Source: Kitasatospora cheerisanensis KCTC 2395
Lineage (GTDB): Bacteria > Actinomycetota > Actinomycetes > Streptomycetales > Streptomycetaceae
DNA length: 64,000 bases
Direction: 5' to 3'
Assembly: GCF_000696185.1 (NCBI RefSeq)
Contig: NZ_KK853997.1
Span: 5,069,602 to 5,133,601 of the forward strand
Positions 23,292-31,777 of this stretch are shown piece after piece (the stretch's first letter is position 1; the number at the start of each line of letters is the position of its first letter). Below the pieces are notes generated by a model, which saw nothing but the letters and a program-made list of their open reading frames with translations, was not told the origin of the DNA and searched no databases. A program made the position numbers and the translations under genes.

Positions 23292-23888
23292 ATGACCACC
23301 CACCACCCCGCCCCCGGCGAAATCCGCGCCGCCACCCTCCGCGGCCCCGCCGGCCCCTGGACCATCCACGCCACCGCCCACATCCTCGACACCGGCGCCC
23401 GCTACCTCCTCGCCACCCTCACCGGCATACCCGACCCCAGCACCATCGAGCCCCCTCACACCACCCACGTGAGCGCCCTCACCGCCCCCGCCGACCAGCC
23501 CGGATGGTGGACCTGCACCCGCGCCACCACCGAGCACCTCGCCCCCGTCGACATCCACATCGGACCCGTCATCGGCCACGACCACACCGCCCTCGACGAA
23601 CGCGGAGACCACGCTCTCACCGCCCTCCGCCCCTACCGCCGACCGATCGCCCCCAACGCCCCCCTCGGCGAGAGCTGGCTCTCCCACCTCGCCGCCTGGC
23701 AGACCTGGACCACCGCCACCGCCGAACTCGCCGACGCCGCCCGCCGCGGCCGCGATGCCATCGTCGCCGGCCTCGCCGACGGCAACGTCAACCGCGACAC
23801 CATCGGCCGGATCATCGGCACCCACCGCACCGCCGTCCCCCAGATCCGCACCCGCCACCGCGCCGCCCGAGAGAAGATGACCGCGTGA
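23292..23888 (+). CDS. Early protein with a C-terminal helix-turn-helix
   Basis: A 198-residue protein from ATG 23292 (GTGAGG upstream). The N-terminal part is beta-rich (IHATAHILDTGARYLLATLT). The last 50 residues, RGRDAIVAGLADGNVNRDTI then GRIIGTHRTAVPQIRTRH, look like a helix-turn-helix of the sigma-region-4/resolvase kind. It closes the first block of early genes before a strong terminator. Regulatory role inferred. Confidence 0.68.
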   Translation: MTTHHPAPGEIRAATLRGPAGPWTIHATAHILDTGARYLLATLTGIPDPSTIEPPHTTHVSALTAPADQPGWWTCTRATTEHLAPVDIHIGPVIGHDHTALDERGDHALTALRPYRRPIAPNAPLGESWLSHLAAWQTWTTATAELADAARRGRDAIVAGLADGNVNRDTIGRIIGTHRTAVPQIRTRHRAAREKMTA

Positions 23889-23993
23889 GCCACCACCACG
23901 GCCGCTGCGACCCGCCGCCCGCGTAGCCGCTTGCGCAAGATCGGCCGTTGTGAAAGGCTGACGACAGCACCACACGTGTGCCCACAGACACCA

Positions 23994-24030
23994 CTGAGCC
24001 CCGCAGCTGAGCAGTAGCTGCGGGGCTCAG
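23994..24030 (+). terminator. Strong terminator at the end of the first early block
   Basis: A 15-bp perfect stem (ctgagccccgcagct at 23994-24008, complement at 24016-24030, loop gagcagt). It divides the early operon from the small gene at 24049; the latter presumably depends on read-through or an antitermination step. Confidence 0.8.
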
Positions 24031-24048
24031 TCGTTCCCGGAGGTGCGC

Positions 24049-24252
24049 ATGGACGAGCTGCTGACCGTACGCCAGGCGGCCGACCTCTGCGGTCTCACCC
24101 CCAACGCGATCTGGAACTGGCAGCACCGCGGCCGCATCTCCCCCGACGGCCTCGACGACCGCGGGCGCCCGCTCTACAGCCAGCTCACCATCGCCCGCGC
24201 TGAGGCCGCCACCAGGCGGCGCGCCGGCCGCCAACTCCCCACCGCCGCATAG
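24049..24252 (+). CDS. Small MerR/excisionase-type helix-turn-helix protein
   Basis: A 67-residue protein from ATG 24049 behind GGAGGT. Almost entirely a HTH_17 domain: LTVRQAADLCGLTPNAIWNW, then GRISPDGLDDRGRPLYSQLT. It lies right after a strong hairpin and ahead of the late genes, so a regulator of late expression or a directionality factor are both possible. Second such protein in the prophage (the other is at 14454). Confidence 0.75.
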   Translation: MDELLTVRQAADLCGLTPNAIWNWQHRGRISPDGLDDRGRPLYSQLTIARAEAATRRRAGRQLPTAA

Positions 24253-24255
24253 ACC

Positions 24256-24287
24256 GCGGCCCGCCGCCATCCCCCACGGCGGGCCGC
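24256..24287 (+). terminator. Intergenic hairpin
   Basis: Perfect 11-bp arms gcggcccgccg (24256-24266) and cggcgggccgc (24277-24287) four bases after a stop codon. Likely attenuator between early and pre-late genes. Confidence 0.55.
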
Positions 24288-24311
24288 CCCTCCCACCACC
24301 AGGAGACGCTC

Positions 24312-24548
24312 GTGCAGCAGCCCAGCATCGGCCGCATCGTCCACTACCAGTCGTACGGCACCCCCGGCGGCGAGTACCTTCCCGAACCGCGCGCCGCCAT
24401 CATCACCACCGTTGCCGAGGCCCACGACGACCGGCACCAACGGGTCGGCCTCGCCATCCTCAACCCCACCGGCATGTTCTTCAACGAGTCCGTGCCGTAC
24501 TCGCAGGACCCCCAGCCCGGCCACTGGAACTGGCCGCCCCAGGTCTGA
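24312..24548 (+). CDS. Small conserved actinophage protein
   Basis: A 78-residue protein from GTG 24312 with AGGAGA upstream: SIGRIVHYQSYGTPGGEYLP, RAAIITTVAEAHDDRHQRVG, LAILNPTGMFFNESVPYSQ. This beta-rich pattern is very widespread in Streptomyces phages, usually just upstream of the terminase region, and is annotated hypothetical. Function not known. Confidence 0.75.
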   Translation: MQQPSIGRIVHYQSYGTPGGEYLPEPRAAIITTVAEAHDDRHQRVGLAILNPTGMFFNESVPYSQDPQPGHWNWPPQV

Positions 24549-24568
24549 CCTGAGAGGAGGTGGTGACC

Positions 24569-25087
24569 GTGCCCACCTCCGACGCCGAAGGCAAGGACTG
24601 GTCCCTCGACCTGTTCCTCCGTCACCGCCCGGACACCGTCACCGACATCGGCCCCGGGCTCGGCACCTACGCCCAACTGATGCGCCCCCACCACCCCGGA
24701 CACTGGACCGCCATCGAGATCCACCGGCCCTACATCGGCCGCTACGGACTCCGCCTCCAGTACGACCACGTCCACCACGGCGACGCCCGCACCGCGCCCG
24801 ACGCCCTGTTCGACCGGGACCTGGTCATCGCCGGCGACGTCCTCGAACACATGCCCCGCGCCGACGCCGTCCAGCTGCTGCAGCGCATCGCCGCGGCCGG
24901 CGCCCGGCACATCCTCGTCAGCCTCCCCATCGTCCCCTCACCCCAGGGCGAGGTCGACGGCAACCCCCATGAAGCCCACCTCCACGACTGGCAGCCCGAC
25001 GACATGGACCAGGTCCTCGCAGCCCTCGGCGGCACCGTCCACACCCGGCACGGACACACCCTCGGCTGCTGGTGGTGGAACCGATGA
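24569..25087 (+). CDS. Class I SAM-dependent methyltransferase-like protein
   Basis: A 172-residue single-domain Rossmann methyltransferase. Motif I is DIGPGLG (26-32), followed by the acidic end of strand 2 in AIEIHRPYIG, then the GDVLEHMPRADAVQLLQRI helix and LVSLPIVPS strand. GTG 24569 is preferred because AGGAGG sits eight bases upstream; GTG 24563 is possible. There is no DPPY or PC motif typical of DNA methyltransferases, so the substrate is open (small molecule, protein or nucleic acid). Located just before HNH and terminase. Confidence 0.78.
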   Translation: MPTSDAEGKDWSLDLFLRHRPDTVTDIGPGLGTYAQLMRPHHPGHWTAIEIHRPYIGRYGLRLQYDHVHHGDARTAPDALFDRDLVIAGDVLEHMPRADAVQLLQRIAAAGARHILVSLPIVPSPQGEVDGNPHEAHLHDWQPDDMDQVLAALGGTVHTRHGHTLGCWWWNR

Positions 25088-25266
25088 TCACCGGATGGTT
25101 CGCGTGCTTCGAGACCGGCGACGGCGTAAACCCGGAGTATCCGTGGCAGCCAGTGCTCCAGCTCGACGGCTACACGCTCAGCACAGACACATGGTTCAAG
25201 ACCGAAGCCGAATGCATCGGCTTCATCCAGGCCCACATCCTCGGCCAGCCCCTGTTGGACACGTAG
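25084..25266 (+). CDS. Small protein upstream of the HNH gene
   Basis: A 60-residue protein from ATG 25084 (ATGA overlap with the methyltransferase stop). MITGWFACFETGDGVNPEYP then TWFKTEAECIGFIQAHILGQ. Aromatic-rich; unrecognised. Its codon use is less GC-biased than its neighbours, a sign of later acquisition or weak constraint. Confidence 0.62.
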   Translation: MITGWFACFETGDGVNPEYPWQPVLQLDGYTLSTDTWFKTEAECIGFIQAHILGQPLLDT

Positions 25267-25277
25267 AGGAGGAACTC

Positions 25278-25562
25278 ATGGCCTGGTCGACAAGTGACCG
25301 GCGGGGCCGCCTCCCGGCCGACTGGCCGGCCATCCGGCAGCGCATCCTCAGGCGCGACCGCCGCACCTGCTACCGCTGCGGTGGACGCGCCAACGAGGTC
25401 GACCACGTAAGCCGCGGCGACGACCATTCGGACGCGAACTTGAAGGCGATCTGCACCCCCTGCCACCGGGCCAAGAGCAGCCACGAAGGCGGCACAGCCA
25501 CCCGCAGGGGCTACCGCCCGACCCGGAGCCGGCCGCCCGAGCGGCACCCAGGGCTGGCCTGA
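25278..25562 (+). CDS. HNH endonuclease of the packaging module
   Basis: A 94-residue protein from ATG 25278 with GAGGAGG upstream. The HNH fold is clear: WPAIRQRILRRDRRTCYRCG, then EVDHVSRGDDHSDANLKAIC and CHRAKSSHEGG, with a CxxC...CxxC zinc frame. In HK97-like phages this small nuclease acts with the terminase at cos cleavage. It is immediately upstream of the terminase genes, fitting that role. Confidence 0.88.
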   Translation: MAWSTSDRRGRLPADWPAIRQRILRRDRRTCYRCGGRANEVDHVSRGDDHSDANLKAICTPCHRAKSSHEGGTATRRGYRPTRSRPPERHPGLA

Positions 25563-25682
25563 CCCCTCCCAAGGGGTGGGGGAGACCCCCCTCCCCGGGT
25601 TCCCGCCCCGCTACGCGTATAGGCGCTGGCCCTGTGTACGGGTCTGGGGATCTCGACCCCTCCCCGGAAGGAGGTGAGCACC
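25563..25682. other. Gap before terminase: hairpin and possible cos region
   Basis: This 120-bp gap holds a near-perfect G/C hairpin (25573-25596), a TACGCGTA palindrome (25612-25619) and the ribosome site GGAAGGAGG of the small terminase gene. In phages with an HNH-terminase pair the cos site often lies here, so a packaging site is plausible, but no overhang can be deduced from one copy. Confidence 0.35.
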
Positions 25683-26177
25683 GTGGCCGGCACCGGCCCC
25701 GCCCCGAAGGACCCGTCCCGCCGGGCCCGCCGCAACAAGGACCTGCAGCCGCAGACCATCCTCCGCTTCGAGCGGGCCGAGGCCCCGGAGCTGCCCGACT
25801 TCCGGATCAACGCGGGCGAGGACGGCCTGGTCGAGTTCGTCTGGCCGGAGCGCACTTGCGAGTGGTGGGAGACGTGGAAGGCCAGCCCGCAAGCCGAGCA
25901 CTTCAGCTCGACCGACTGGGAGTTCCTCCTCGACACCGCCCTGATCCACGCGAAGGTGTGGTCGGGCGACGCCTCGGCGGCGCCTGAACTGCGGCTCCGG
26001 GTGGCGAAGTTCGGCGCGACGATGGAGGACCGGGCGCGGCTTCGGATGCAGTTCGCGCAGGCGGACCAGGCCGACGCCGGTCAGGGCTCCTCCGGCGGCC
26101 CGGCAGCCCGCGAGCGGTACGCGAAGATCCGCATGATCCGGCCCGACCAGCCCGGGACGGCCGAGCCCGGGGGGTGA
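25683..26177 (+). CDS. terS: Terminase small subunit
   Basis: A 164-residue DNA-recognition subunit. It starts VAGTGPAPKDPSRRARRNKD, a head typical of actinophage small terminases, followed by helical regions LLDTALIHAKVWSG and PELRLRVAKFGATMEDRARL that fit the oligomerisation core. GTG 25683 is preferred, eight bases after GGAAGGAGG; GTG 25674 is the alternative. Directly upstream of the large subunit with a three-base gap. Confidence 0.87.
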   Translation: MAGTGPAPKDPSRRARRNKDLQPQTILRFERAEAPELPDFRINAGEDGLVEFVWPERTCEWWETWKASPQAEHFSSTDWEFLLDTALIHAKVWSGDASAAPELRLRVAKFGATMEDRARLRMQFAQADQADAGQGSSGGPAARERYAKIRMIRPDQPGTAEPGG

Positions 26178-26180
26178 GCG

Positions 26181-27842
26181 ATGCCCTGGCGCGGACCGTC
26201 GTACCCCGGCGAACTGCCCACCCTGGGCTACCAGGTGCTGGAGTGGATGGCCGAGTACCTGATCGTGCCGGACGGTCCCGCCGCCGGCGAGCCGCTCTTT
26301 CTGACGGAGGAGCAGGCCCAGTTCGTCCTGCAGCTGTACGCCGTCGACCCGGCCTTCCGGGGCCCGGCGATCAGCGGCCGGGCCCTGAACAACGGCCGGC
26401 GCATCCGCCGCGCGGTGCTGTCCCGACCGAAGGGCTGGGGCAAGTCGCCGCTGCTGGCCGCGCTGTGCCTCGCCGAGGCCGTCGCCCCGGTGGTGCCGGA
26501 CGGCTGGGACGCGAACGGCGAGCCGGTCGCCCGCGAGTGGACGAGCCTCGGCTTCAAGGCGAAGGTGCAGCTCGTCGCCGTCAGCGAGGACCAGACCGCA
26601 AACACCTGGGACCCGCTGCTGGAGATGGCCCGCAACGGCCCGGTCGGCGACGAGTACGGCCTGGAGGCGCTGGAGTCCTTCGTCAACGTCCCCGACGGCC
26701 GGATCGAGTACGTCACCAGCTCGGGCACCAGCCGCGAGGGCTTCCGCCCCGTGTTCTCGGTGATGGACCAGACCGAGTCGTGGACCACGACCAACGGCGG
26801 CCGCAAACTCGCCGCAGTGATCCGCCGCAACATCGGCAAGGTCAACGGATGCTCGGTGGAGACCCCGAACGCGTTCATCCCCGGCGCGGACAGCGTCGCG
26901 GAGCGGTCGTTCGAAGCCTGGAAGAAGCAGCAGGAGGGCCGCACCAAGCTGGATGCGGGCCTGCTCTTCGACCACCGGGAGGCGTCCGCGGACACCGACC
27001 CGACGGACGAGCAGTCGCTGCTGGCCGGGCTCGCCGTGGCGTACGGGGACTCGGCTGATGCGGCAGGCGGCTGGGTCAACCTGCGCCGCCTGCTGGGCGA
27101 GTACTGGGACCCGGACACCGACCCGCAGGACGCCCGCCGGTACTACCTCAACCAGGTCACCCACGCCACCGACTCCTGGCTGTCCCAGCCGGAGTGGGCG
27201 GCGTGCGCGGATCCGGAGAAGGTGATCGGCCCCAAGGACCCGGTGGTCCTCGGCTTCGACGGTTCCCGGCGCCGCAGCCACTCGGTGACGGACGCCACCG
27301 CGCTGGTCGGCTGCCGTGTCTCCGACGGGCACCTGTTCCAGATCCGCGTCTGGGAACAGCCCGACGGCCCGCTCGGGAAGAACTGGCAGGTGCCGGTCGG
27401 CGAAGTCCTGGCCGAAGTCGACGACGCGTTCCAGGCCTACAACGTCGTCGGGTTCTACGCCGACCCGGCGAAGTGGGAGAGCCACGTCCGCGGCTGGGAG
27501 GCCAAGTACGTACGCCGGCTCAAGGTGAAGTCGTCCGGCAGTCATCCGATCGAGTGGTGGATGACCGGCGGCCGGGCCTCGCTGATCGTCCGCGCGACGA
27601 AGGCGCTCCACGACGCGATCACCGACGGCGAGATGACGCACTCCGGCGCGTCGACCCTGACCCGGCACTTCCTCAACGCCCGGCGTCGGGAGTCTCGTTC
27701 GGGCATCCAGATCGCCAAGGAGCACCCCGAGTCGCCGCGCAAGATCGACGCCGCCGCCGCCTCCATCCTCGCCTGGCAGTGCCGCCTCGACGCGCTCGCC
27801 AAGAACCTCACCGCCCGCCGCACCGTCCTGGTGCTCCGCTGA
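26181..27842 (+). CDS. terL: Terminase large subunit (ATPase and nuclease)
   Basis: A 553-residue DNA-packaging motor. The ATPase domain has a Walker A-like segment SRPKGWGKSPLLAALC (about residues 81-96) and the strand FSVMDQTES as candidate Walker B. The nuclease half begins at VVLGFDGSRRRSHS, whose Asp is the first metal ligand, and ends with a conserved helix ASILAWQCRLDALA. Length is normal. Packs genome into proheads with the HNH and small subunit encoded before it. Confidence 0.93.
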   Translation: MPWRGPSYPGELPTLGYQVLEWMAEYLIVPDGPAAGEPLFLTEEQAQFVLQLYAVDPAFRGPAISGRALNNGRRIRRAVLSRPKGWGKSPLLAALCLAEAVAPVVPDGWDANGEPVAREWTSLGFKAKVQLVAVSEDQTANTWDPLLEMARNGPVGDEYGLEALESFVNVPDGRIEYVTSSGTSREGFRPVFSVMDQTESWTTTNGGRKLAAVIRRNIGKVNGCSVETPNAFIPGADSVAERSFEAWKKQQEGRTKLDAGLLFDHREASADTDPTDEQSLLAGLAVAYGDSADAAGGWVNLRRLLGEYWDPDTDPQDARRYYLNQVTHATDSWLSQPEWAACADPEKVIGPKDPVVLGFDGSRRRSHSVTDATALVGCRVSDGHLFQIRVWEQPDGPLGKNWQVPVGEVLAEVDDAFQAYNVVGFYADPAKWESHVRGWEAKYVRRLKVKSSGSHPIEWWMTGGRASLIVRATKALHDAITDGEMTHSGASTLTRHFLNARRRESRSGIQIAKEHPESPRKIDAAAASILAWQCRLDALAKNLTARRTVLVLR

Positions 27843-27858
27843 CCGAGAGGAGGCCGAC

Positions 27859-29310
27859 GTGGCGACTCCTCTCCTGATGCCGGACCAGCTGACCGTCGAC
27901 GAGCAGCTGCTGCTGGACCGGCTGTGGATGCGGCTCCAGCAGAACCGCAACGCGCCCGCCAGTCAGGGCGGCCTGGACGTCCTCCAGCGCTACTACGACG
28001 CCGACCGGTACATGCGCTCGATCGGCCTGAACGTTCCTCCCGGATGGGAGGCGCTGACCACGGTGATCGCGTGGCCCGCGCAGGCCGTCGACACGGTCGA
28101 AGAGAGGTTGGACGTCGAGGGGTTCCGGGCCTCGACGTCGGACGCCCCGAGCGATGATCTATGGGACTTCTGGCAGGCCAATGGCCTGGACGAGGAGTCG
28201 CAGATGGGGCACCTCGACGCGCTGACGCTGGGCCGCTCCTACGTGGTCGTCGGCGCCGACGCGTTCGGGGATCCGGTGATCACCGTCGAGGGCCCGCAGT
28301 GGATGATCCACGAGCGCTCGCCGGCGACCCGCCGGGTGACGGCCGCGGCCCGGTTCGTGCAGGACCCGCGGCAGGTCGACCGGCCGGAGTTCCAGCGCTT
28401 CGGCCAGGCCTCGGCCGCGACGCTGTGGCCGCGGCCCGGGCTGGCGATCGAGCTGGTGCGCATGGAGGACGGCGGCTGGACGGTCGTCCGCCGGGACTAC
28501 TCCGACCTGCCGGAGATCCCGGTGGTGCCGCTGATCAACCGCCCGCGCACCGCGTACCGGGCCGGCCGCTCGGAGATGCTCCGCGTGATCCCGGTCGCCG
28601 ACGCCTGCTGCCGCGCGCTGACGAACCTGCAGATCGCCACCGAGTTCCAGGCCGTGCCGCAGCGCTACGTCCTCGGCGCGTCCGCCGAGGACTTCCAGGA
28701 CGAGAGCGGCAACCAGGTCCCGGCGTGGGAGTCCTACCTCGGCAAGGTGTGGGCGCTCGCCAACGAGCAGGCGTCGGCCGGGCAGTTCACGGCCGCCGAG
28801 CTCCGCAACTTCGAGACGGCGATCCTCACCTACGGCAAGCTCGCCGCGTCCCTCCAGGGCGTCCCGCTGTCCTACTTCGCGGCCGGCGCGGACAACCCCA
28901 CCTCGGCGGATGCGATCCGCGCGGAGGAGGCCCGCCTGGTGAAGAACTGCGAGCGCCGGCAGCGCGGCTTCTCCGGCGCGTGGGAGCAGGTGATGCGTCT
29001 GGCCCTGTGGATCGCCACCAAGGGTCGGATGCCGTCCGGGCTGGAGCGTCTGGCGGTGGTGTGGCGCGACCCGTCGACGCCGACGATGGCCGCGAAGGCC
29101 GACTACGTGCAGAAGATGGTCGCGAGCAGGGTCTTCCCCCCGGCCTACGGTCCGGAGGCGCTGGGGCTGCCCGTGTCCGAGCAGGAGCGCATCGCCGAGC
29201 TGTGGCAGGAGACGGACCCGTCCGCCCGCCTGGCCGACAGCCTGGACCGCGCGACCCGGCCGCCGGCCGCACCCGAACCGGGGGAGGTGAGCGTCGGTGG
29301 CGGCGGGTGA
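27859..29310 (+). CDS. Portal protein (SPP1 gp6-like)
   Basis: A 483-residue dodecameric portal subunit. GTG 27859 follows GAGGAGG. Recognisable portal features: YYDADRYMRSIGLNVPPGWE, the central GRSYVVVGADAFGDPVITVE, and FAAGADNPTSADAIRAEEAR, the long tunnel-helix segment of the SPP1 gp6 family. Its C-terminus overlaps the MuF gene by 14 bases. Acts at the unique capsid vertex for DNA entry and tail joining. Confidence 0.92.
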   Translation: MATPLLMPDQLTVDEQLLLDRLWMRLQQNRNAPASQGGLDVLQRYYDADRYMRSIGLNVPPGWEALTTVIAWPAQAVDTVEERLDVEGFRASTSDAPSDDLWDFWQANGLDEESQMGHLDALTLGRSYVVVGADAFGDPVITVEGPQWMIHERSPATRRVTAAARFVQDPRQVDRPEFQRFGQASAATLWPRPGLAIELVRMEDGGWTVVRRDYSDLPEIPVVPLINRPRTAYRAGRSEMLRVIPVADACCRALTNLQIATEFQAVPQRYVLGASAEDFQDESGNQVPAWESYLGKVWALANEQASAGQFTAAELRNFETAILTYGKLAASLQGVPLSYFAAGADNPTSADAIRAEEARLVKNCERRQRGFSGAWEQVMRLALWIATKGRMPSGLERLAVVWRDPSTPTMAAKADYVQKMVASRVFPPAYGPEALGLPVSEQERIAELWQETDPSARLADSLDRATRPPAAPEPGEVSVGGGG

Positions 29311-30286
29311 GCTCGCCGCCCTGACGGACTCCCACCGGATCACACAGTCTCGCCTCGGCGCGCGGGTGGCCGCCGGGGTGATGGCGGACTGGCAGCGAAT
29401 GGTGCGCCCTGGCGCGCCGGCCGCGTCCGCCGGGCGGTGGGTGGACGCGTCGCTGGGCCGGATCCGTCCGGCCCGCGATGCGTCCCAGCAGGTCGCTGTC
29501 TCCTACACGCGCTTGCATCGCGCCCTGTCGACCGGGCACACGCTGCCGCCGATCGGGCCCGGCCCGCACCCGCGCCGCACCTCCGTAGGCGCACTGCGCC
29601 AGGACTGGGCCCGCATGTCCGGTGACCGCTACCGCCCGACCCCCGCCGACCAGCAGCCCGTTGTCGTCGACGACTTCGAGTGGCCCGACCTGGATGAGGA
29701 GTCCATGGACGCGGCCGCCCGCACCGGCCTGTGGGTCACCGGCCCGGTCCACGCCCAGCAGCGCCTGGACGACGCCGAGGAAGGCCACGCCCGCGGCCGC
29801 CTCGACGACGCCGAGTTCCTCGCCGAACTCGACGACCTGATGCGGGATTCGGCTGTGACCGCCGGCGGCGCCGCCGACCGTGAGGTGCTGCGCGGCGGCC
29901 GGTCGATGGCCGAGCAGTCCGCCCGCCGCGACACCCGGGTGATCGGCTGGGCCCGCGTCACCGACGCCAGCCCTTGCGGCTTCTGCGCGATGCTCGCCAG
30001 CCGCGGCGCGGTCTACAAGAGCCGCGACAGCGCGGGCCTGGCCGGCGGCCCGCCGGCCTCGCTCGACGACCTGACCAAGTTCCACGACCTGTGCCACTGC
30101 CAGATCGTGCCCGTCTACTCCCGCGCCGACCACCTGCCCGACGGGTCGGAGGTCTGGCGCGACCTGTGGGCCGAGGCCACCGACGGGCTGAGCGGCCCGG
30201 AGGCCACCAGGGCGTTCAACCGCGCGGTCGCCGCCCGCCGCCGCACCGTGCGCCGCCGCGGTCTGCCCACTCTCCGCCGCTCCTGA
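29297..30286 (+). CDS. MuF-like minor head protein
   Basis: A 329-residue head protein from GTG 29297, which overlaps the portal end. The C-terminal MuF core reads RVTDASPCGFCAMLASRGAV and later FHDLCHCQIVPVY, the conserved Cys/His set of this family. Usual place between portal and scaffold. No toxin domain is attached after the MuF core. Confidence 0.88.
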   Translation: MAAGELAALTDSHRITQSRLGARVAAGVMADWQRMVRPGAPAASAGRWVDASLGRIRPARDASQQVAVSYTRLHRALSTGHTLPPIGPGPHPRRTSVGALRQDWARMSGDRYRPTPADQQPVVVDDFEWPDLDEESMDAAARTGLWVTGPVHAQQRLDDAEEGHARGRLDDAEFLAELDDLMRDSAVTAGGAADREVLRGGRSMAEQSARRDTRVIGWARVTDASPCGFCAMLASRGAVYKSRDSAGLAGGPPASLDDLTKFHDLCHCQIVPVYSRADHLPDGSEVWRDLWAEATDGLSGPEATRAFNRAVAARRRTVRRRGLPTLRRS

Positions 30287-30295
30287 GGAGGCTCC

Positions 30296-30796
30296 ATGTC
30301 CACCCCGACGCCCGACCCGAACACCCCGCCGCCGCCCGGACCGTCCGGGCCGCCGACGGCCGAGCAGCTCGCCGAACTCCCCGACTGGGCCCGGACCCAC
30401 ATCGAGGGGATGACCGGTCAGCTGACGGCCGCCCAGCAGGCCGCGAGCACCAGCGCCGCCGAACTCGCCGCCGCTGCCGCGAAGCTGGCCGCCGCTCCGG
30501 ACCCGGCCGCCGCCCAGCAGGCCCTGCAGGCCGCCGCCGACCGGGCCGCCGCCGCCGAGCTCGCCGCGACCCGCGAACGCCTGGGCCGCCAGTACGGCCT
30601 GCCGGACGCGCTCGTCGCCCGCCTCCAGGGCGCCGACCAGGCCGCGATGGAGACCGACGCCAAGGCGCTCGCCGCGCTGCTGCCCGCGCCCGGCCCGCGG
30701 ATGCCCGGCCCCGACCCGCTCCAGGGCGGCGGCACCCCGGCCCCGACCGACCCCGCCACGCAGTTCGCCCAGCTCATCAACTCCGCCCTCTCCTAG
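30296..30796 (+). CDS. Capsid scaffolding protein
   Basis: A 166-residue Ala/Gln/Pro-rich protein with a long helical coil (TAAQQAASTSAAELAAAAAK through RAAAAELAATRERLGRQYGL). Low complexity, helical and positioned directly before the major capsid gene, all typical of HK97-type scaffolds. ATG 30296 follows TGAGGAGG. No protease domain is fused. Confidence 0.85.
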   Translation: MSTPTPDPNTPPPPGPSGPPTAEQLAELPDWARTHIEGMTGQLTAAQQAASTSAAELAAAAAKLAAAPDPAAAQQALQAAADRAAAAELAATRERLGRQYGLPDALVARLQGADQAAMETDAKALAALLPAPGPRMPGPDPLQGGGTPAPTDPATQFAQLINSALS

Positions 30797-30820
30797 GGCC
30801 CGACGCCCGAGGAGGGCACC

Positions 30821-31777
30821 ATGGCTGACGCACCCGTCAAGCTCAGCAACGTCAACTCCACGCTGCTGCCGCCGACCATCACCCAGCCGATCTTCAACCG
30901 GGTCGCGGAGACCAGCGCGGTGATGCAGCGCGCCCGCCGCATCCCGCTGTCGATGACCGCGCAGACCGCGATCCCGGTCAGCATGGACATCCCGAACGCC
31001 GGCTGGGTCAACGAGGGCGGCTCGAAGCCGACCGGCACCGAGTCCATGACCGTCAAGACCATGGCGGGCAAGAAGGTTGCCGTCCTGGTCCCGGTCTCCG
31101 AGGAGGTCGCCCGGTCCAACGCGGCCGGCCTCTACTCGCAGATCCAGCAGGACCTGCCCGTCGCCCTGTCCCGGGCATTCGACCTCGCCGCGATCCACGG
31201 CAAGACGCCATCCGGCGCGGCGGGCCCGTTCGACGACTACCTCGCCGAGACCACCAACAGCATCACCCTCGGCACCGCCACCAAGACCAACGGCGGCATC
31301 TGGAAGGACATCGTCGACGGCGAGGCCCTCGTCATCGACGACAACTACGACGTCACCGGCTGGGTCGCCGACCCCCGCCTGCGCCCGCAGCTGCTGAACG
31401 CCGTCGACAACAACGGCCGCCCGCTGTTCGTCGACACCACCGCGGCCCTCGGTCCCGGCGCGGCCGGAGCCGGCTCCCTGCTCGGCCTGCCGCTGGACTA
31501 CTCCCGCGGCATCTCCGGCAAGCTGGTCCGCGCGTCCGGCACCTCCGACACGGGCCTGCGGATGATCGGCGGCGACTGGTCGCAGTGCGCCTACGGCGTC
31601 GGCATGGACATCACGATGAAGCTGTCCACCGAGGCCAACTACAAGGACGCGGACGGCAACTGGCACAGCGCGTTCCAGGAAAACCTGGTCCTGCTGCTGT
31701 GCGAGGCACACTTCGGGTTCGTCATCGGCGACGAGAACGCGTTCGTCAAGTACGTGGCTGCGGGCGGCGGTTCCTGA
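30821..31777 (+). CDS. Major capsid protein (HK97 fold)
   Basis: A 318-residue capsid subunit. Sequence VKTMAGKKVAVLVPVSEEVA then SRAFDLAAIHGKTPSG and the closing GVGMDITMKLSTEANYKDAD followed by LVLLLCEAHFGFVIGDENAF match the E-loop, spine helix and P-domain pattern of actinophage HK97-like capsids. No N-terminal delta domain of HK97 size, consistent with the separate scaffold. One base overlap with the glycosyltransferase start. Confidence 0.93.
   Translation: MADAPVKLSNVNSTLLPPTITQPIFNRVAETSAVMQRARRIPLSMTAQTAIPVSMDIPNAGWVNEGGSKPTGTESMTVKTMAGKKVAVLVPVSEEVARSNAAGLYSQIQQDLPVALSRAFDLAAIHGKTPSGAAGPFDDYLAETTNSITLGTATKTNGGIWKDIVDGEALVIDDNYDVTGWVADPRLRPQLLNAVDNNGRPLFVDTTAALGPGAAGAGSLLGLPLDYSRGISGKLVRASGTSDTGLRMIGGDWSQCAYGVGMDITMKLSTEANYKDADGNWHSAFQENLVLLLCEAHFGFVIGDENAFVKYVAAGGGS

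Noticed and set aside
24569..25087. Restriction-modification DNA methyltransferase
   Set aside because: SAM motif present but no DPPY/NPPY or PC catalytic motif and no restriction gene adjacent.
25611..27950. 779-codon open frame antisense to the terminase genes
   Set aside because: Shadow frame; the sense strand encodes terminase subunits with normal lengths and motifs.
28826..31711. 961-codon open frame antisense to portal, MuF, scaffold and capsid genes
   Set aside because: Low-complexity Arg/Gly-rich translation, shadow of four well-supported structural genes.
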